Source of the DNA: Paenibacillus sp. V4I3 | Lineage (GTDB): Bacteria > Bacillota > Bacilli > Paenibacillales > NBRC-103111 | Length of the DNA: 64,000 nucleotides | Assembly: GCF_030817215.1 (NCBI RefSeq) | Contig: NZ_JAUSZA010000001.1 | Location: 3,198,501-3,262,500, forward strand | Direction of reading: 5' to 3' | Part shown: positions 8,347-18,029 of the stretch, piece after piece | Numbering within the stretch: the first letter of the stretch is position 1 | Layout: each line of letters starts with the position of its first letter | The notes under the pieces: generated by a model | Seen by the model: only the letters and a program-made list of their open reading frames with translations | Told to the model about the DNA's origin: nothing | The model's database searches: none | Position numbers and translations under genes: made by a program

Positions 8347-8504
8347 AGGAAAATGCCTGAGTCTAAGCCTAGAAAATGGATGAAGATACGGATTTACTAA
8401 CCGTTTGATGAACTTTCAACATTTCAACAGATGAAGTGATTGAATGCCTGAATAGGGGCGATGGAACACTACTCTCGAGTTATTGAAGAAAGGATAGATA
8501 ATTA

Positions 8505-8820
8505 ATGCAGTTTCAGGATGTTAATGAAATATATTATCCACAAGAATTTGAAGTTAAAGTTTTTTCTCGACCAGTTAAGTTAGATAAAGAATTTAACTCG
8601 ATATGATGAAAGAAATCTTCCTGAACTTATAACAAATTGGACTTACCATAATAAAAGTAAGAAGGTAAAGCCTTTTAGATTAATCGAATTTATACCTATG
8701 CAACAGGGTTTTGAGGCAGAGATTAATTAAGTGAGAATAGATGATGAGAAAGACGTGTTAAAATTATTCTGTCAAGATATCTTAGATATATTTAACTGTG
8801 AAAAAACACTTATATTATAG
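8505..8820 (+). pseudogene. Frameshifted hypothetical cassette gene
   Basis: ATG at 8505 gives 33 codons (MQFQDVNEIYYPQEFEVKVF), then a frameshift near 8605 continues as YDERNLPELITNWTYHNKSK, an in-frame stop at about 8728, and the same frame ends at 8820 (DILDIFNCEKTLIL). Together about 105 residues of one unrecognised protein, decaying. It lies immediately before element E6. Confidence 0.55.
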
Positions 8821-8839
8821 TGGAACATTAATTTATTAC

Positions 8840-8936
8840 GCTAACGCAGAACGAGAGTAAAATAACAACTTGAGAAGGCAGCTGACCCAATTGGATCGGC
8901 TGCCTTCTCAAGTAACGGGCAGTAGAGCGTGGTGGT
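8840..8936 (+). repeat. Integron-like element E6
   Basis: GCTAACGCAGAACGAGAGTA, hairpin TTGAGAAGGCAGC..GCTGCCTTCTCAA, right site AGTAACGGGCAGTAGAGCG. The 3' side (GTAGAGyGTGGTGGTA) is shared with E28, suggesting related cassette beginnings. Confidence 0.85.
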
Positions 8937-9193
8937 AATACGATACTCTTATTAAGAAAACTGTAGGAAAAAGTAGTGGAACAAAGGCTTTTTCTTTTAT
9001 GGTACGTTTCCACGCAGTGTTTCTAAACACAAATTAAAATTTGAAGGTGGTAAGATTTCTTATAAGTTGAGCAATTTTAAATAGTTATACGTATTCTTAC
9101 GACCGGTGGAGCGGCAAATGCTGCATATGCTTGTTACTTTTGAAGTAATACTGCCGTGTCTTAGGTAGTTGATGAAAAATCTTCTGTGTAAGC
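8937..9193. other. Gene-less stretch after E6
   Basis: About 250 bp of low-complexity AT-rich DNA. It begins with GGTGGTAATACGATAC, like the cassette after E28, but no open frame of convincing length follows. Probably a cassette whose gene has decayed. Confidence 0.4.
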
Positions 9194-9224
9194 AAAAAAT
9201 CCGCCGCACATCAACGGCGGTTTT
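9194..9224 (-). terminator. Terminator of the collagen-like gene
   Basis: Read on the minus strand: ACCGCCG..CGGCGGATTTTTT, a 6-7 bp GC stem with a T run, 15-45 bp after the stop codon of the collagen-like gene. Confidence 0.85.
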
Positions 9225-9239
9225 GCTCGAATAACAACA

Positions 9240-12167
9240 CTAATTAACTGCTGGATCAATATTAACAGAAGCAGGGAATAAGAATGTAACCGTAGCATCC
9301 GGTGAAAAAGTAGCCGTAAGGACACCATAGTTCTTTACTAATACTGCAACTGTCGATGATATCGAAGGTCCTGCTCCACTAATAAGAATTGTATCGATTA
9401 ACCGCATCATATTAGGTGGATCTAGGCTATTAATAGTAATCGCCGATGTGTTGGGTCCTGTAGATCGATATAGACCTTTGAACGTATAATCCGCTGAGTT
9501 TGCAGTAGGAAGGTTGTTAATGTTAATTACTTCCGTTTCCGACTCCACCTCATCCACATATAATTTGATCCTGCCTGTACTAGAGGTATTTAGCGCGTTG
9601 TTTGATGTGCGAATGAAGTCAATATCAGCGATAAAACTTGCATCATTAGCAAGTAGAATACCAGTTCCCGTATTAAGTCCGGTCCCGTTTTCGAGTTGTC
9701 CTCCCTTTGCCCTTAAGGTACCTGCAGTTACAACTATGGCTGCTGTACCGGCAAGGGTTACGCCGCCAGGAATAAAAATACTATCGAAGAAAATGTCTGA
9801 AATGGCCGTAGAATTATATTGAATACAAACACCACTGACTCTAAAATCTTTGATATGTGCTTCGAGATTGGCCGAATCCTGAACAGTTATGGCTGTATAA
9901 TTCGTGCCACCCTGAAGAAGGTTACCAACGATTCGAGTGATGACGTTCCCGCTTAGCAAAACGATATTTTGATCTAAACTAGGCTGAAAGACAGAGATCT
10001 CGTCAAAAGTAAGTGCTACATTGCCTGAACTCGCTTCTAAAGCACGTGTGCCCAATTGAATTTTATCAATGTTGCCATAGAAATTGCCTCCGGAGACTAA
10101 AATTCCTATAGAAGAAGGCGTAAAAGTGTTGAACATGAGCCCTCCTTCTATGTCAAGATTGCCATTCACTAGTCTTATCATCTGTGATGGAAAGAAAGCA
10201 TCCATTCGATTGAATCTAATGTTTGCATTACCTGCTTCTTGAAGTATTAAGCTGGATCCGGCAAATGTAGGATCTGCGTTTATATTGCTGGAGAGTTCAT
10301 CTACATAACAACGGAGGTTTGGATTGCCACCACCAGAAGAGAGATGGATACAATTCCCAAAAGCAGATATCACATTAACATTCGCATCGACTTGACCATC
10401 CGTGATTAGCAAGGCTGTATTTAAACCGTTACCACGATCGAATGTGCTGATACGTTCTCCAATCATGTTTAAATTTCCGCCGGTCCCTATTGTAATAAGC
10501 CCATTTACCGATCCAGATATTTCCTGGAAATTCAGGAATAGAACACTGTTGTTTTCAACACGTACGGATGGAATGGTTAACCCGTTTGTGGTCATCTGCA
10601 TCACAGTCACCTTGTGACTACCTCCGGCTACGTTGATATTTCCTGCCTCGCTAGAAATGAGATCCACCTGTAATCTCATTTGCCCATTTTGAAGATCGAT
10701 GGCCGGGTTCACCGTCTGGAAGGAATTCATTGTTTTGACATGGATAACTGCCTCACCGTTCTGCATAAGAATACATCGATCTTGACTAAATATTCTATCG
10801 AAATCACCCGTGAATTGCGTATTCCCATTAATAACGAGTGCCGGAGCTGCTGAATTAATCACGACCAATATATAAGAAAATAAACTAATATTACCGGCTT
10901 GGAGCGAGACCCCTTGGGAACTGCCTACCAGAGCAATGGAGTAACTAATAAAGGTTCCTGTAAATGTCGGAGTGACATCTATAATTAAACCAGAGTTGGA
11001 CTGTATGTTGCGTGTTCGCATTGTGATAGCTGTTGTCTGGGTTGCGGCACTGTTGGACACAACAATAGCCCTGCCTCCACTATTAATCATGGTTACTTCA
11101 AGGCCAATACTAATCGTTTCTGTCCCCGTAAAAAGGATGAGGTCATCTGTACCGGTGATATCATTCGATATTTCAAAAGCTTTCAAAAACAGCACACCAC
11201 TAGCAATCACAACCGCAGAGCCTCCGATGAAGTTGTTCGTGATACTCTCCCTAACATTAATGGTATAATTCCCGCCACCTAGGAGACTGATCGTGTTACC
11301 AACCGTATCACTCATTGATTCACATTCAAAGTGGACCGTGCTGGCTCCTGTACTCTGAAGAATGGAACTACCTGCAGCTGTTGCTCCATTAGTCAGAAAC
11401 TGTCCCTCACCAAGCACATCAAAGGCGATCACTGCCCCCAGATCATCAAAAAGATTTCCGACTGCTATCACTATGGCTCCCTTTTCAAATACCCAGTTGA
11501 TCCCGTCTTTAGCCAAATTCGTCTCCGTATATACTCCGGGACGTACAATAATTGTCGTGCCCGAAGGGACACTAGCCACAGCTGCAGCGGCCGTCTGCCA
11601 AGGTTTTGTCTCGTCGTCAAGCATGGCGGTTGCATTGTTACCATACACAGGATCGACAAATGCCGTCTGATTCACAAGTAACTGAGTAGGACCCGCAGGG
11701 CCGATAACACCTTGTGGTCCGGTTGGACCTTGAATGCCCTGAGGTCCATCTAGACCTGGAGGACCGGTAACACCTTGTGGCCCGGCTGGGCCTTGAATGC
11801 CTTGAGGTCCATCTAGACCTGGAGGACCGATAACACCTTGTGGCCCGGTTGGACCTTGTATTCCTTGAGGTCCAATTATACCAGGGGATCCTGCTAAACC
11901 TCTCAGCCCGACTGGCCCTGCCGGTCCAGTTACACCTTGCGGACCTTGAGGTCCCGCAATTCCTCTACGTCCCTTCCGACCGCGGGGTCCAGGAACACAG
12001 TGTACTTTTCTCAAAAACCGACGGATTGTTCTACGAATGAAGGGCTTTAATTCTTCCTCACACGTTTTGCAATTAGATGGGCTAGTGGCTATTTTCTTTT
12101 TTACAGAAATATACTTTTTCTTTTTTAATGAAGAAGATTCTGTGTTCATCTTTTTAATCTCTTCCAA
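9240..12167 (-). CDS. Collagen-repeat (BclA-like) beta-helix surface protein
   Basis: 975 aa from a TTG at 12167 (GGAGGAGGA nine bases upstream; a GTG at 12176 lies too close to it). Order: lysine-rich N-terminus with a CKTCEEEL motif (about 30-45), basic arginine stretch, about 35 Gly-X-Y triplets (about 62-165; [17 protein letters not shown] units), then about 800 residues of hydrophobic beta-strand repeats rich in N, G and T ([21 protein letters not shown]), consistent with a parallel beta-helix. Such proteins are exosporium or surface fibres in Bacillus/Paenibacillus. No signal peptide, as for BclA-type spore proteins. It runs against the direction of the array. Confidence 0.85.
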   Translation of the reverse strand: MEEIKKMNTESSSLKKKKYISVKKKIATSPSNCKTCEEELKPFIRRTIRRFLRKVHCVPGPRGRKGRRGIAGPQGPQGVTGPAGPVGLRGLAGSPGIIGPQGIQGPTGPQGVIGPPGLDGPQGIQGPAGPQGVTGPPGLDGPQGIQGPTGPQGVIGPAGPTQLLVNQTAFVDPVYGNNATAMLDDETKPWQTAAAAVASVPSGTTIIVRPGVYTETNLAKDGINWVFEKGAIVIAVGNLFDDLGAVIAFDVLGEGQFLTNGATAAGSSILQSTGASTVHFECESMSDTVGNTISLLGGGNYTINVRESITNNFIGGSAVVIASGVLFLKAFEISNDITGTDDLILFTGTETISIGLEVTMINSGGRAIVVSNSAATQTTAITMRTRNIQSNSGLIIDVTPTFTGTFISYSIALVGSSQGVSLQAGNISLFSYILVVINSAAPALVINGNTQFTGDFDRIFSQDRCILMQNGEAVIHVKTMNSFQTVNPAIDLQNGQMRLQVDLISSEAGNINVAGGSHKVTVMQMTTNGLTIPSVRVENNSVLFLNFQEISGSVNGLITIGTGGNLNMIGERISTFDRGNGLNTALLITDGQVDANVNVISAFGNCIHLSSGGGNPNLRCYVDELSSNINADPTFAGSSLILQEAGNANIRFNRMDAFFPSQMIRLVNGNLDIEGGLMFNTFTPSSIGILVSGGNFYGNIDKIQLGTRALEASSGNVALTFDEISVFQPSLDQNIVLLSGNVITRIVGNLLQGGTNYTAITVQDSANLEAHIKDFRVSGVCIQYNSTAISDIFFDSIFIPGGVTLAGTAAIVVTAGTLRAKGGQLENGTGLNTGTGILLANDASFIADIDFIRTSNNALNTSSTGRIKLYVDEVESETEVININNLPTANSADYTFKGLYRSTGPNTSAITINSLDPPNMMRLIDTILISGAGPSISSTVAVLVKNYGVLTATFSPDATVTFLFPASVNIDPAVN
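11680..11985 (-). repeat. Gly-X-Y coding tandem repeat
   Basis: About three near-identical 63-bp units (each coding a 21-residue GPxG block such as [19 protein letters not shown]) inside the collagen-like gene. Such DNA-level repeats change copy number readily. Confidence 0.85.
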
Positions 12168-12328
12168 AACGTACACTCCTCCTCCAATGCGGATGTGTAT
12201 ATCCTATGATGGCGAGGAGATTTGCGGAAAGGCTTATACCTATTGATCTGTTACCATTATAATTTGTAATTGAGTTCCATCATGAGGGAGAAGTACCAAT
12301 CGACTTCTAAAAATAAGCTCATCATTGC

Positions 12329-12424
12329 GCTAACGAAGAACGTTAGTTACATACACAACCAAGATGAGGCTGCCAGCATGTTCGGCAGCCTTTGCTCAAC
12401 TAAAGGGCAGTTTTGTTGAACAAG
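12329..12424 (+). repeat. Integron-like element E7
   Basis: GCTAACGAAGAACGTTAGTT, hairpin GAGGCTGCCagcatgttcGGCAGCCTT, right site CAACTAAAGGGCAGTTTTGT then TGAACAAG. Complete copy. Confidence 0.88.
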
Positions 12425-12607
12425 TTGTAAATTTAACATTTTAAAGTAAGAGCATTTCTTTGTAATGAGAAATGCTTTTTATTTTTGTCAAAATTAAAAT
12501 GATATTTCAATACAATAATAATATAATAAAAGACAATATGTATTTATTGTAAAACAATAAATCATATGCTAAAATCATGTTGTCATTAAATAAGTGAGGT
12601 GTTTTAA

Positions 12608-13096
12608 ATGAACGTTAAACGAGGTTCAACCGCTTTCTTAAAGGTAATTATTTTTCTGGCTGGAATTGCAGTGCTTGCTTTGTGTATCTGGTTGCCTGAG
12701 ATAGCCGTTAGAGATGCAAGGGTACATCCAGATACGGCTTACTTCCTAATCCCCTTTTTAGTATGTGCATACGGATTCTGTATTGCGTTTTCTGTTGCGT
12801 TGTATCAAGCATATAAACTATTAACCTACATCGAAAAGAACAATGCTTTCTCTGAATTATCCATTAAATCTTTGAAGATTATAAAGAAATGTGCTTTTAC
12901 AGTCATTTTCCTCATTTTGTTAGGAATAGTAAGCTTAAAGGTGCTTGCTAAAGTTACAGAAAGTGATGATGGTGCAGCAGGTCCTATATCATTATGTCTA
13001 ATGGGTATTTTAGCAACAAGTATCATCGCAGCCATTGTGGACGCACTTCAAAAGCCATTAAAAAATGCCCCAGATATAAAGTCAAAAAATGAATGA
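12608..13096 (+). CDS. DUF2975-family membrane protein
   Basis: 162 aa with four membrane segments: about 12-31, 45-70, 98-120 and 130-150 (VIIFLAGIAVLALCIWL, FLIPFLVCAYGFCIAFSVAL). The loop FSELSIKSLKIIKKCAF is typical of DUF2975. In many Firmicutes this gene is followed by a small Cro/CI-type regulator; here it stands alone between E7 and E8. GTGAGGTG upstream of the ATG. Function unknown. Confidence 0.85.
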   Translation: MNVKRGSTAFLKVIIFLAGIAVLALCIWLPEIAVRDARVHPDTAYFLIPFLVCAYGFCIAFSVALYQAYKLLTYIEKNNAFSELSIKSLKIIKKCAFTVIFLILLGIVSLKVLAKVTESDDGAAGPISLCLMGILATSIIAAIVDALQKPLKNAPDIKSKNE

Positions 13097-13193
13097 TTAA
13101 CGGATATGTAAGAATTTGGATTGTCAGCCAGGTGATATTTTGGAGTACAAAAGCGACGAAGACACTCAATAAAAACAGACAACTAATTTATTT

Positions 13194-13290
13194 AACTAAC
13201 GGTGAACGATAGTTGAATGAATATCCAGAACTAGGCTACCGGTATAATCGGTGGCCTCCATTTCGTTAACGGGCAGGATAATGCAAAAAG
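13194..13290 (+). repeat. Integron-like element E8
   Basis: AACTAACGGTGAACGATAGT, hairpin TAGGCTACCGG..CGGTGGCCT, right site GTTAACGGGCAGGATAATGC. Complete copy. Confidence 0.87.
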
Positions 13291-13362
13291 GAATATGGAA
13301 AATCATAAAGCATTGGTATTACTATCGCAATTAGTTCGAAGTTAAGAGGGAGATAAGTAATT

Positions 13363-14043
13363 ATGATTAAGGCAATAATATTTGATTTTGATGGCCTTAT
13401 TTTTGATACAGAAACCCCTGAGTTTAGAGCATTTCAAGAGATATATGAGGAGCATGGATTAGAACTGAAAATTGAGATGTGGGGCCAATGGGTAGGAACA
13501 GACAGCAGTAAATTTAATCCTTATGATTATCTTGATGAATGTGTTGGTAAACCATTGAACCGAGAGGAAATTCGCTCTTTGAGAAGAGAGAAGTATGGGA
13601 ACTTGATAATTAAAGAAAAAATAAGACCTGGAGTAGAGGAATATTTGAAAGCTGCTAAGGATTTAGGATTAAAAATAGGGTTAGCTTCAAGCTCGACCAA
13701 GGATTGGGTTACCGAATATTTAAAGAGTTTAAATGTAGTTGAATACTTTGATTGTATTCGTGTTCGTGATGATGTTAAAAAAGTAAAACCTGATCCAGAA
13801 CTGTACCTTCAGGTTTTAAATTACTTTGGTATCGAGCCTAAAGAGGCAATTGCTTTCGAGGATTCTCCAAATGGTGCTCGAGCTGCAAAGCAAGCTGGGA
13901 TGCACTGTATTGTAATTCCCAACGATATTACGAAAGAGTTAAAATTCGATGATGTAGACATAGATTTAAGATTGATATCAATGAAACAAATGAGTTTAAA
14001 ATCACTAATTGAACAATTCAACTACCCTGAAAATCTCACATAG
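13363..14043 (+). CDS. HAD-IA hydrolase (beta-phosphoglucomutase-like)
   Basis: 226 aa, full length for the group. Motif I DFDGLIFDTETP (nucleophile and acid/base Asp), helical cap (about 16-80), motif II LASSST, motif III lysine in KKVKPDPELY, motif IV FEDSPNGARAA. A phosphatase or phosphoglucomutase acting on a small phosphometabolite in the cytosol. GGGAGATAAG precedes the ATG. Single gene between E8 and E9, with an IS110 element inserted downstream. Confidence 0.92.
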   Translation: MIKAIIFDFDGLIFDTETPEFRAFQEIYEEHGLELKIEMWGQWVGTDSSKFNPYDYLDECVGKPLNREEIRSLRREKYGNLIIKEKIRPGVEEYLKAAKDLGLKIGLASSSTKDWVTEYLKSLNVVEYFDCIRVRDDVKKVKPDPELYLQVLNYFGIEPKEAIAFEDSPNGARAAKQAGMHCIVIPNDITKELKFDDVDIDLRLISMKQMSLKSLIEQFNYPENLT

Positions 14044-14099
14044 CTGAGAGCTAAAAATGGCAATACGAAATTAGGCGCAGCTATGACGTTTTTTTCAAA

Positions 14100-15560
14100 A
14101 GGCTGCGTCTTATGTTTTAATATGAGTGAGGTATTATGAGGCGTTGGGAGCAGCGATTGTTACTGTAAAGCCAAGATTCTCTAACCTACGAACGGATTGT
14201 TTGACGATGAAATCTTGCTGACGTTTTTCAAAATAATCAGCACCTAAATCTCTGTAATCTTCGTTGCGAGTTAAGAGATGATAGGCAATCTTCATGATGG
14301 CGTGTGCAACAGCAACAGCCGCTTTACGACCACCTTTGCGTGCTGCGATTCGCCTGTATAGGGCTCCGAGATAATTGTCAGATCTGCATACGGATTGTGA
14401 AGCTTCAAGAAGTGCCGATCGGAGATATTTGTTTCCTTTGCGAGTTTTCGAGGGTTTTCGTTTACCGGCACTTTCGTTGTGTCCTGGCACAAGACCGATC
14501 CACGAGCAAAGGTGGCTGCACTTGGAAACCGTGAACCGACATTTGTTCCAATTTCGGCTAATATTTGTTCAGCGGTACGTCTGGCAATCCCGGGAATCGT
14601 ATCTAGTCGATCAATGTCTTCTTGAAAAGGGTCTAGCCGTTTGGCTACCTCCGCATCTAGATCCGTGATTTGTTCATTGAGAAAATCAACGTGAGTAAGC
14701 ATCGTTTTTAGCATGAGGCGTTGATGTGCACTCATTTTACCCCGAAGTGAAAGTTCAAGTTCTTCCTTCTTTTTCTTCATGACTCCGCGTGCGAAGCTGG
14801 CTAGTTTTTCAGGGTCTTCTTCGCCATTAATCATCGCATTCATCATGTCACGACCGGAAAGTCCCATAATATCTGTGGCGACAGCAGCAAGTTTAATGTT
14901 AGCTCCTTCTAGGACCTTTTGTACCCGGTTATGTTCACGAGCTCGTTCTTGAATTAAACTTCGACGATACCGAACCAACTCGCGCAACTCACGTTAGTTA
15001 CGATCTGGAATATAACTGGCAGTAAGTAATCCGTGACGCAAAAGGTCTGCGATCCATTCGGCGTCTTTCACATCCGTCTTCCTCCCAGGAACAGCCTTCA
15101 TGTGCGCCGCATTTACGACAAGGTATTGAATGTCCTCGGCTTCAAGCAAGTTGACGATAGGTTTCCAAAAGACGCCTGTACTTTCCATAGCTACATGCGT
15201 ACAGCGATGCTCTTTCATCCAGTCGATCAGTTGAAGCAGATAGACGGTGTGGGTGTGGAATGTCTTAATCTCCTTTCCTTCAGGTGTAACGATACAAGCA
15301 GTGATGGTTTTTTTGTGAACATCTAAACCGCATGCACGTTCAATAAGTACTTGCATGTGAATCACCTTTCTACGGCCAATGAATTGAGGCTGGTGCAGCA
15401 AACCAATAAAGGGTTAATCTACCCTGCGTGCTTCCCAAGAGGGAGCAACAGTCCGTGGTACACCGGGGTCGCTGTGGTCAGACTAACGGTAGGGCTCAAG
15501 GCACCATAGTTCAACGACCTTCCTCGCCAACCGTACTATTATTATAAAACCTACTAAATA
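14100..15560 (-). mobile_element. IS110-family insertion sequence IS-a (degenerate; ends approximate)
   Basis: Contains a broken IS110-type transposase on the minus strand plus about 150 bp of structured sequence upstream of it (15400-15560), where IS110-group elements encode their bridge RNA. No terminal repeats were found, as usual in this family, so the ends are estimates. It lies between the HAD gene and element E9. Confidence 0.75.
14134..15401 (-). pseudogene. IS110-family transposase, inactivated
   Basis: N-terminal RuvC-like part with GLDVHKKTITACI, ESTGVFW and KTDVKDAEWIADLL (the DEDD residues) up to PDRN, then an in-frame TAA at 14994-14996 (a CAA to TAA change would explain it). 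The same frame continues with RELRELVRYRRS and the coiled-coil middle, then a frameshift near 14490 leads into PGHNESAGKRKPSKTRKGNK, which carries the catalytic-serine region. Two lesions, so no functional product. Confidence 0.9.
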
Positions 15561-15601
15561 AATTTTCATTATTCCGTGGTGCCCCGTGAGGGGCATGGAT
15601 G

Positions 15602-15684
15602 GCTAACGGGAAACGATAGTTTCATACCGAAAGGGCTGCCGCGTGGTAGTCCTTCGTTCCGTTAACGGGCAGGTTAGTTCCAAT
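15602..15684 (+). repeat. Integron-like element E9
   Basis: GCTAACGGGAAACGATAGTT, hairpin AGGGCTGCCGCGTGGTAGTCCTT, right site GTTAACGGGCAGGTTAGTTC. Complete copy just after IS-a. Confidence 0.87.
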
Positions 15685-15764
15685 GACCGGGTGAAAGCAC
15701 CATTATTTGGTACAATCTTGGGAATTAGATATAATGATAACTAAAGATATTAAGGAGGCCAACC

Positions 15765-16373
15765 ATGGCTTGGAGTGATTTAAAATTTTTTCCTAACGAA
15801 TACAATGATGTGATTAAGGCCATTGATGAAAAGATCATAAGATTACTTATTGAGCGTAAAGGCATCTCGAATGGCAGAAGATTCTTTCCACCAAATGAAA
15901 TTGTGAGTGCATGGGCAGTTGAGTTTGATATGGATATTCCCCAAATTAATGGACTCATTCACAGTCTTGCAGAGAGTAACCCACCCACTTTACCCAACGG
16001 ACCTGGCAAATTACTTAATGTCCTGCCCATCATGAAAAAGTCAGATATCGATGGTTTTGAATATGAAGTAACACATTCAATGCAGCATGAGAACGGTAGT
16101 ATTGTGTTTATTGAAATTAACAAATCAAATGATAATGAGAATGCCGGCCACATTCGCCCGAAATTACTTTTAGATGTAAATGGAGAACAAGAATACATCG
16201 TACGTAAAAATGGTGCTCATGGTGGCGGTGGACATACGCAACTGAGTTTTATGGTTATTCCGCGTCTTCCCGATAGTATCGAGAAGTTAAAGTTCAGATT
16301 GATTCCACATGCTCATCCAATGGAGTCTCCGCCTAAAGAGATAATTTTGGATAAAGAGATATCATTTGAATGA
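15765..16373 (+). CDS. Hypothetical protein, single cassette gene
   Basis: 202 aa, no signal or membrane segment. AAGGAGG seven bases before the ATG. The N-terminal helix (AIDEKIIRLLIERKGIS) superficially resembles chorismate-mutase AroQ helices, but the rest does not. A C-terminal motif NGAHGGGGHTQLSFMVIPR is distinctive. No family assigned. Between E9 and E10. Confidence 0.75.
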   Translation: MAWSDLKFFPNEYNDVIKAIDEKIIRLLIERKGISNGRRFFPPNEIVSAWAVEFDMDIPQINGLIHSLAESNPPTLPNGPGKLLNVLPIMKKSDIDGFEYEVTHSMQHENGSIVFIEINKSNDNENAGHIRPKLLLDVNGEQEYIVRKNGAHGGGGHTQLSFMVIPRLPDSIEKLKFRLIPHAHPMESPPKEIILDKEISFE

Positions 16374-16377
16374 TTAA

Positions 16378-16401
16378 GCTAACGGATAACGATAGCACTA
16401 C
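16378..16401 (+). repeat. Integron-like element E10, left simple site
   Basis: AAGCTAACGGATAACGATAG, starting two bases after the stop of the preceding gene's region; no hairpin follows. A small ORF begins 16 bp downstream. Confidence 0.7.
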
Positions 16402-16416
16402 GTTTGAGGTGAGGAT

Positions 16417-16563
16417 ATGCTCGAGGAGATACTGTCAGTTATAGCTGGTGTTACGATCTTTGAAGAAACTGCCGCTGTATTTGAAAAGGTGAAAATATAT
16501 GCCGTCCCAGGTGCTGAACAGACCATGGATCGCCTTGAGGAGCATCTGGTAAGTATATCTTGA
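16417..16563 (+). CDS. Short ORF related to the small membrane protein at 37186
   Basis: 48 aa, MLEEILSVIAGVTIFEETAA. GAGGTGAGG upstream. The leader and first residues match the 53-aa gene at 37186 (GAGGTGAGG.., MLEEILSIIFGVASF), but the hydrophobic remainder is lost here, so this is probably a decayed or chimeric copy rather than a working gene. Confidence 0.35.
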   Translation: MLEEILSVIAGVTIFEETAAVFEKVKIYAVPGAEQTMDRLEEHLVSIS

Positions 16564-16567
16564 TGCA

Positions 16568-16630
16568 CGGGCACGTTAGTTCAATTCTAAACCCAGCGGC
16601 AGTATTCCACAGTCCAGTAATGCCGCTGGT
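16568..16630 (+). repeat. Integron-like element E10b (right simple site plus hairpin)
   Basis: ACGGGCACGTTAGTTCAATT followed by a perfect hairpin CCAGCGGCA..TGCCGCTGG. Order is right site then hairpin, so this may be a rearranged copy. Confidence 0.6.
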
Positions 16631-16689
16631 TTTATCATTATTTTCCCAGTTCCAGCAGGCATTACTAAAATGTGAGTGAGCCGTCCCAT

Positions 16690-16734
16690 TTGACAAACAA
16701 GAGTTTTTAAGATATTTTATATGCTATAGCATGT
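16690..16734 (+). promoter_or_regulatory. Promoter and MarR operator of the MarR gene
   Basis: TTGACA (16690-16695), 17-bp spacer, TATTTT (16713-16718), immediately followed by the palindrome ATATGCTATAGCATGT (16719-16734). A perfect version of the palindrome precedes the next gene at 17291, so the MarR protein probably represses both. Confidence 0.8.
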
Positions 16735-16764
16735 ATTGATCTTATAGAGAGGAGAGCATATATT

Positions 16765-17190
16765 ATGGAGCTAAATAATCTCACTGGTTTTCTTGTTCAT
16801 CGAACAGATGTAAAAATGACTAATTTTTTCACGAAAATACTTAAACAATATGAAGTAACTCCTGAACAATGGGGGATTATCAATATACTTGACGCGGAAA
16901 GAGCAACGAGCCAGAAAGAGCTTGCTGAAGCCATTGATAGAGATCAAACCACTGTTGTGAGGATGATTTATTCACTTGAAAAAAAAGAAATAGTAAGAAG
17001 AATACAGAATGATTTTGATAAACGATCCCACAACTTGTTCCTTAGCGACAAAGGAATGAGTCTCAAAACAAAACTTTTGCCAATTGTAACGGCTGCTCAC
17101 GATCATGTTACCAAAAATTTGAGTAAAGATGAACTTCAACAGTTACATGAGCTACTTAGCAAACTGTATTCAAGCGTAAAAGATGAGTAG
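16765..17190 (+). CDS. MarR-family transcriptional regulator
   Basis: 141 aa. Winged helix-turn-helix: ATSQKELAEAIDRDQTTVVR (about 54-73) as HTH, then the wing with RRIQNDFDKRSHNLFLSDKG, the hallmark DxR motif. Flanking helices form the dimer interface. GAGAGGAGAG upstream of ATG. It sits 160 bp before a DoxX-like membrane gene; both have the same palindromic operator, suggesting autoregulation and control of that gene in response to a small ligand or oxidant. Confidence 0.93.
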   Translation: MELNNLTGFLVHRTDVKMTNFFTKILKQYEVTPEQWGIINILDAERATSQKELAEAIDRDQTTVVRMIYSLEKKEIVRRIQNDFDKRSHNLFLSDKGMSLKTKLLPIVTAAHDHVTKNLSKDELQQLHELLSKLYSSVKDE

Positions 17191-17290
17191 TGCCTAGGCA
17201 TCTTGAAGTGCGTGTTGCAATTCGAGATGCAGACACAACGAATTGAAGAGACCCAACTCAAATATCCATGTACTCGTATGAGTCCACCAT

Positions 17291-17310
17291 TTATATGCTA
17301 TAGCATATAA
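17291..17310 (+). promoter_or_regulatory. Perfect 20-bp palindrome, MarR operator of the DoxX-like gene
   Basis: TTATATGCTATAGCATATAA is perfectly symmetrical and shares TATGCTATAGCAT with the operator at 16719. Located 40 bp before the DoxX-like start. Confidence 0.8.
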
Positions 17311-17349
17311 AATGCGAAAAATTAAAACTAGAAAGAGCGTGATTACGGT

Positions 17350-17691
17350 ATGTTAGTTATTATTTTCCAAGTTATATTGGGCATTTTCTTCATGATAACA
17401 GGAACGAGAATAATCTCAGGTAAAATGGCAAATGAATTTAGTCGATTTGGTCTTCCGTCCATATTTAATTTCTTAACAGGGTTTATTGAAATAATATGCT
17501 CCATTGGAATGATAGTAGGGATATGGTATCCTATCGTAGCTTTGTTATCTGGATTACTTCTAGGAGCGACAATGCTGGTTGCAGTCTTTACTCTGCTTGT
17601 GATCGCACGTGATCCATTTAAAAAAGCGATCCCAGCAATAATACTGTGTCTGCTGTCTTTTACGATTGCCCTTTATCATTTAGATCTCTGA
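17350..17691 (+). CDS. DoxX-family membrane protein
   Basis: 113 aa with four transmembrane segments (VIIFQVILGIFFMITGTRI; STALLSGLLLGATML-like core; C-terminal IILCLLSFTIALY). The length and GTRIISGK / GFIEIICSIGMIVG pattern fit DoxX/DoxD-like proteins, linked to quinone or thiol redox functions. Starts at ATG 17350 after AGAGCGTG. MarR-regulated by the operator at 17291. Confidence 0.8.
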   Translation: MLVIIFQVILGIFFMITGTRIISGKMANEFSRFGLPSIFNFLTGFIEIICSIGMIVGIWYPIVALLSGLLLGATMLVAVFTLLVIARDPFKKAIPAIILCLLSFTIALYHLDL

Positions 17692-17708
17692 AATTGAAAC
17701 GGGAGCTT

Positions 17709-17772
17709 GTACGGGAAACTATTGCTCAAACAGAACGAGACGAGGCTGCCGGTACAAACGGCAGCCTCCATT
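17709..17772 (+). repeat. Integron-like element E11 (right site missing)
   Basis: Degenerate left site ACGGGAAACTATTGCTCAAA, hairpin GAGGCTGCCggtacaaacGGCAGCCTC. No GGGCAG right site follows. Confidence 0.65.
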
Positions 17773-17781
17773 ACCTAGCCA

Positions 17782-17898
17782 TTATTCTTGGGTAATTTGA
17801 TGATACCAGCTTTGCAGTTCTTGTCCGATGTAATGTGGGTTTTCCTCCACTAAATAATACCGTTGCTGTGGGTCACTTTTTTGTTCATTGAAGTAACG
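17782..17898 (-). pseudogene. C-terminal gene fragment, unrecognised
   Basis: Minus-strand frame without a start: YFNEQKSDPQQRYYLVEENP, then HYIGQELQSWYHQITQE and a stop at 17782. It looks protein-like and is cut at the simple site of E12, so it is probably a gene end trapped between E11 and E12. Confidence 0.4.
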
Positions 17899-17981
17899 AT
17901 AGTTGTATTTGGACACCGCGGCAGCAGGGCCAGAAAGATCAGCTGCTTTTCGTTGAACTATTGGGCAGATTAGTTAAATAC
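17890..17981 (+). repeat. Integron-like element E12
   Basis: Left site AAGTAACGATAGTTGTATTT (spacer shortened), hairpin with GGCAGCAGGG..GATCAGCTGC, right site TTGAACTATTGGGCAGATTA then GTTAAATA. Confidence 0.75.
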
Positions 17982-18029
17982 GCATTTGTGGTAAAATATA
18001 TCTGGAAGGTTGAAGAAGGGGGATCGAGG

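Noticed and set aside
10972..11681. Plus-strand open frames in the collagen-like gene
   Set aside because: They are shadows of the minus-strand repeats, without binding sites or family resemblance.
17961..18029. Upstream TTG start for the gene at 18030
   Set aside because: It lies inside element E12 and has no binding site, while the ATG at 18030 has a good one.
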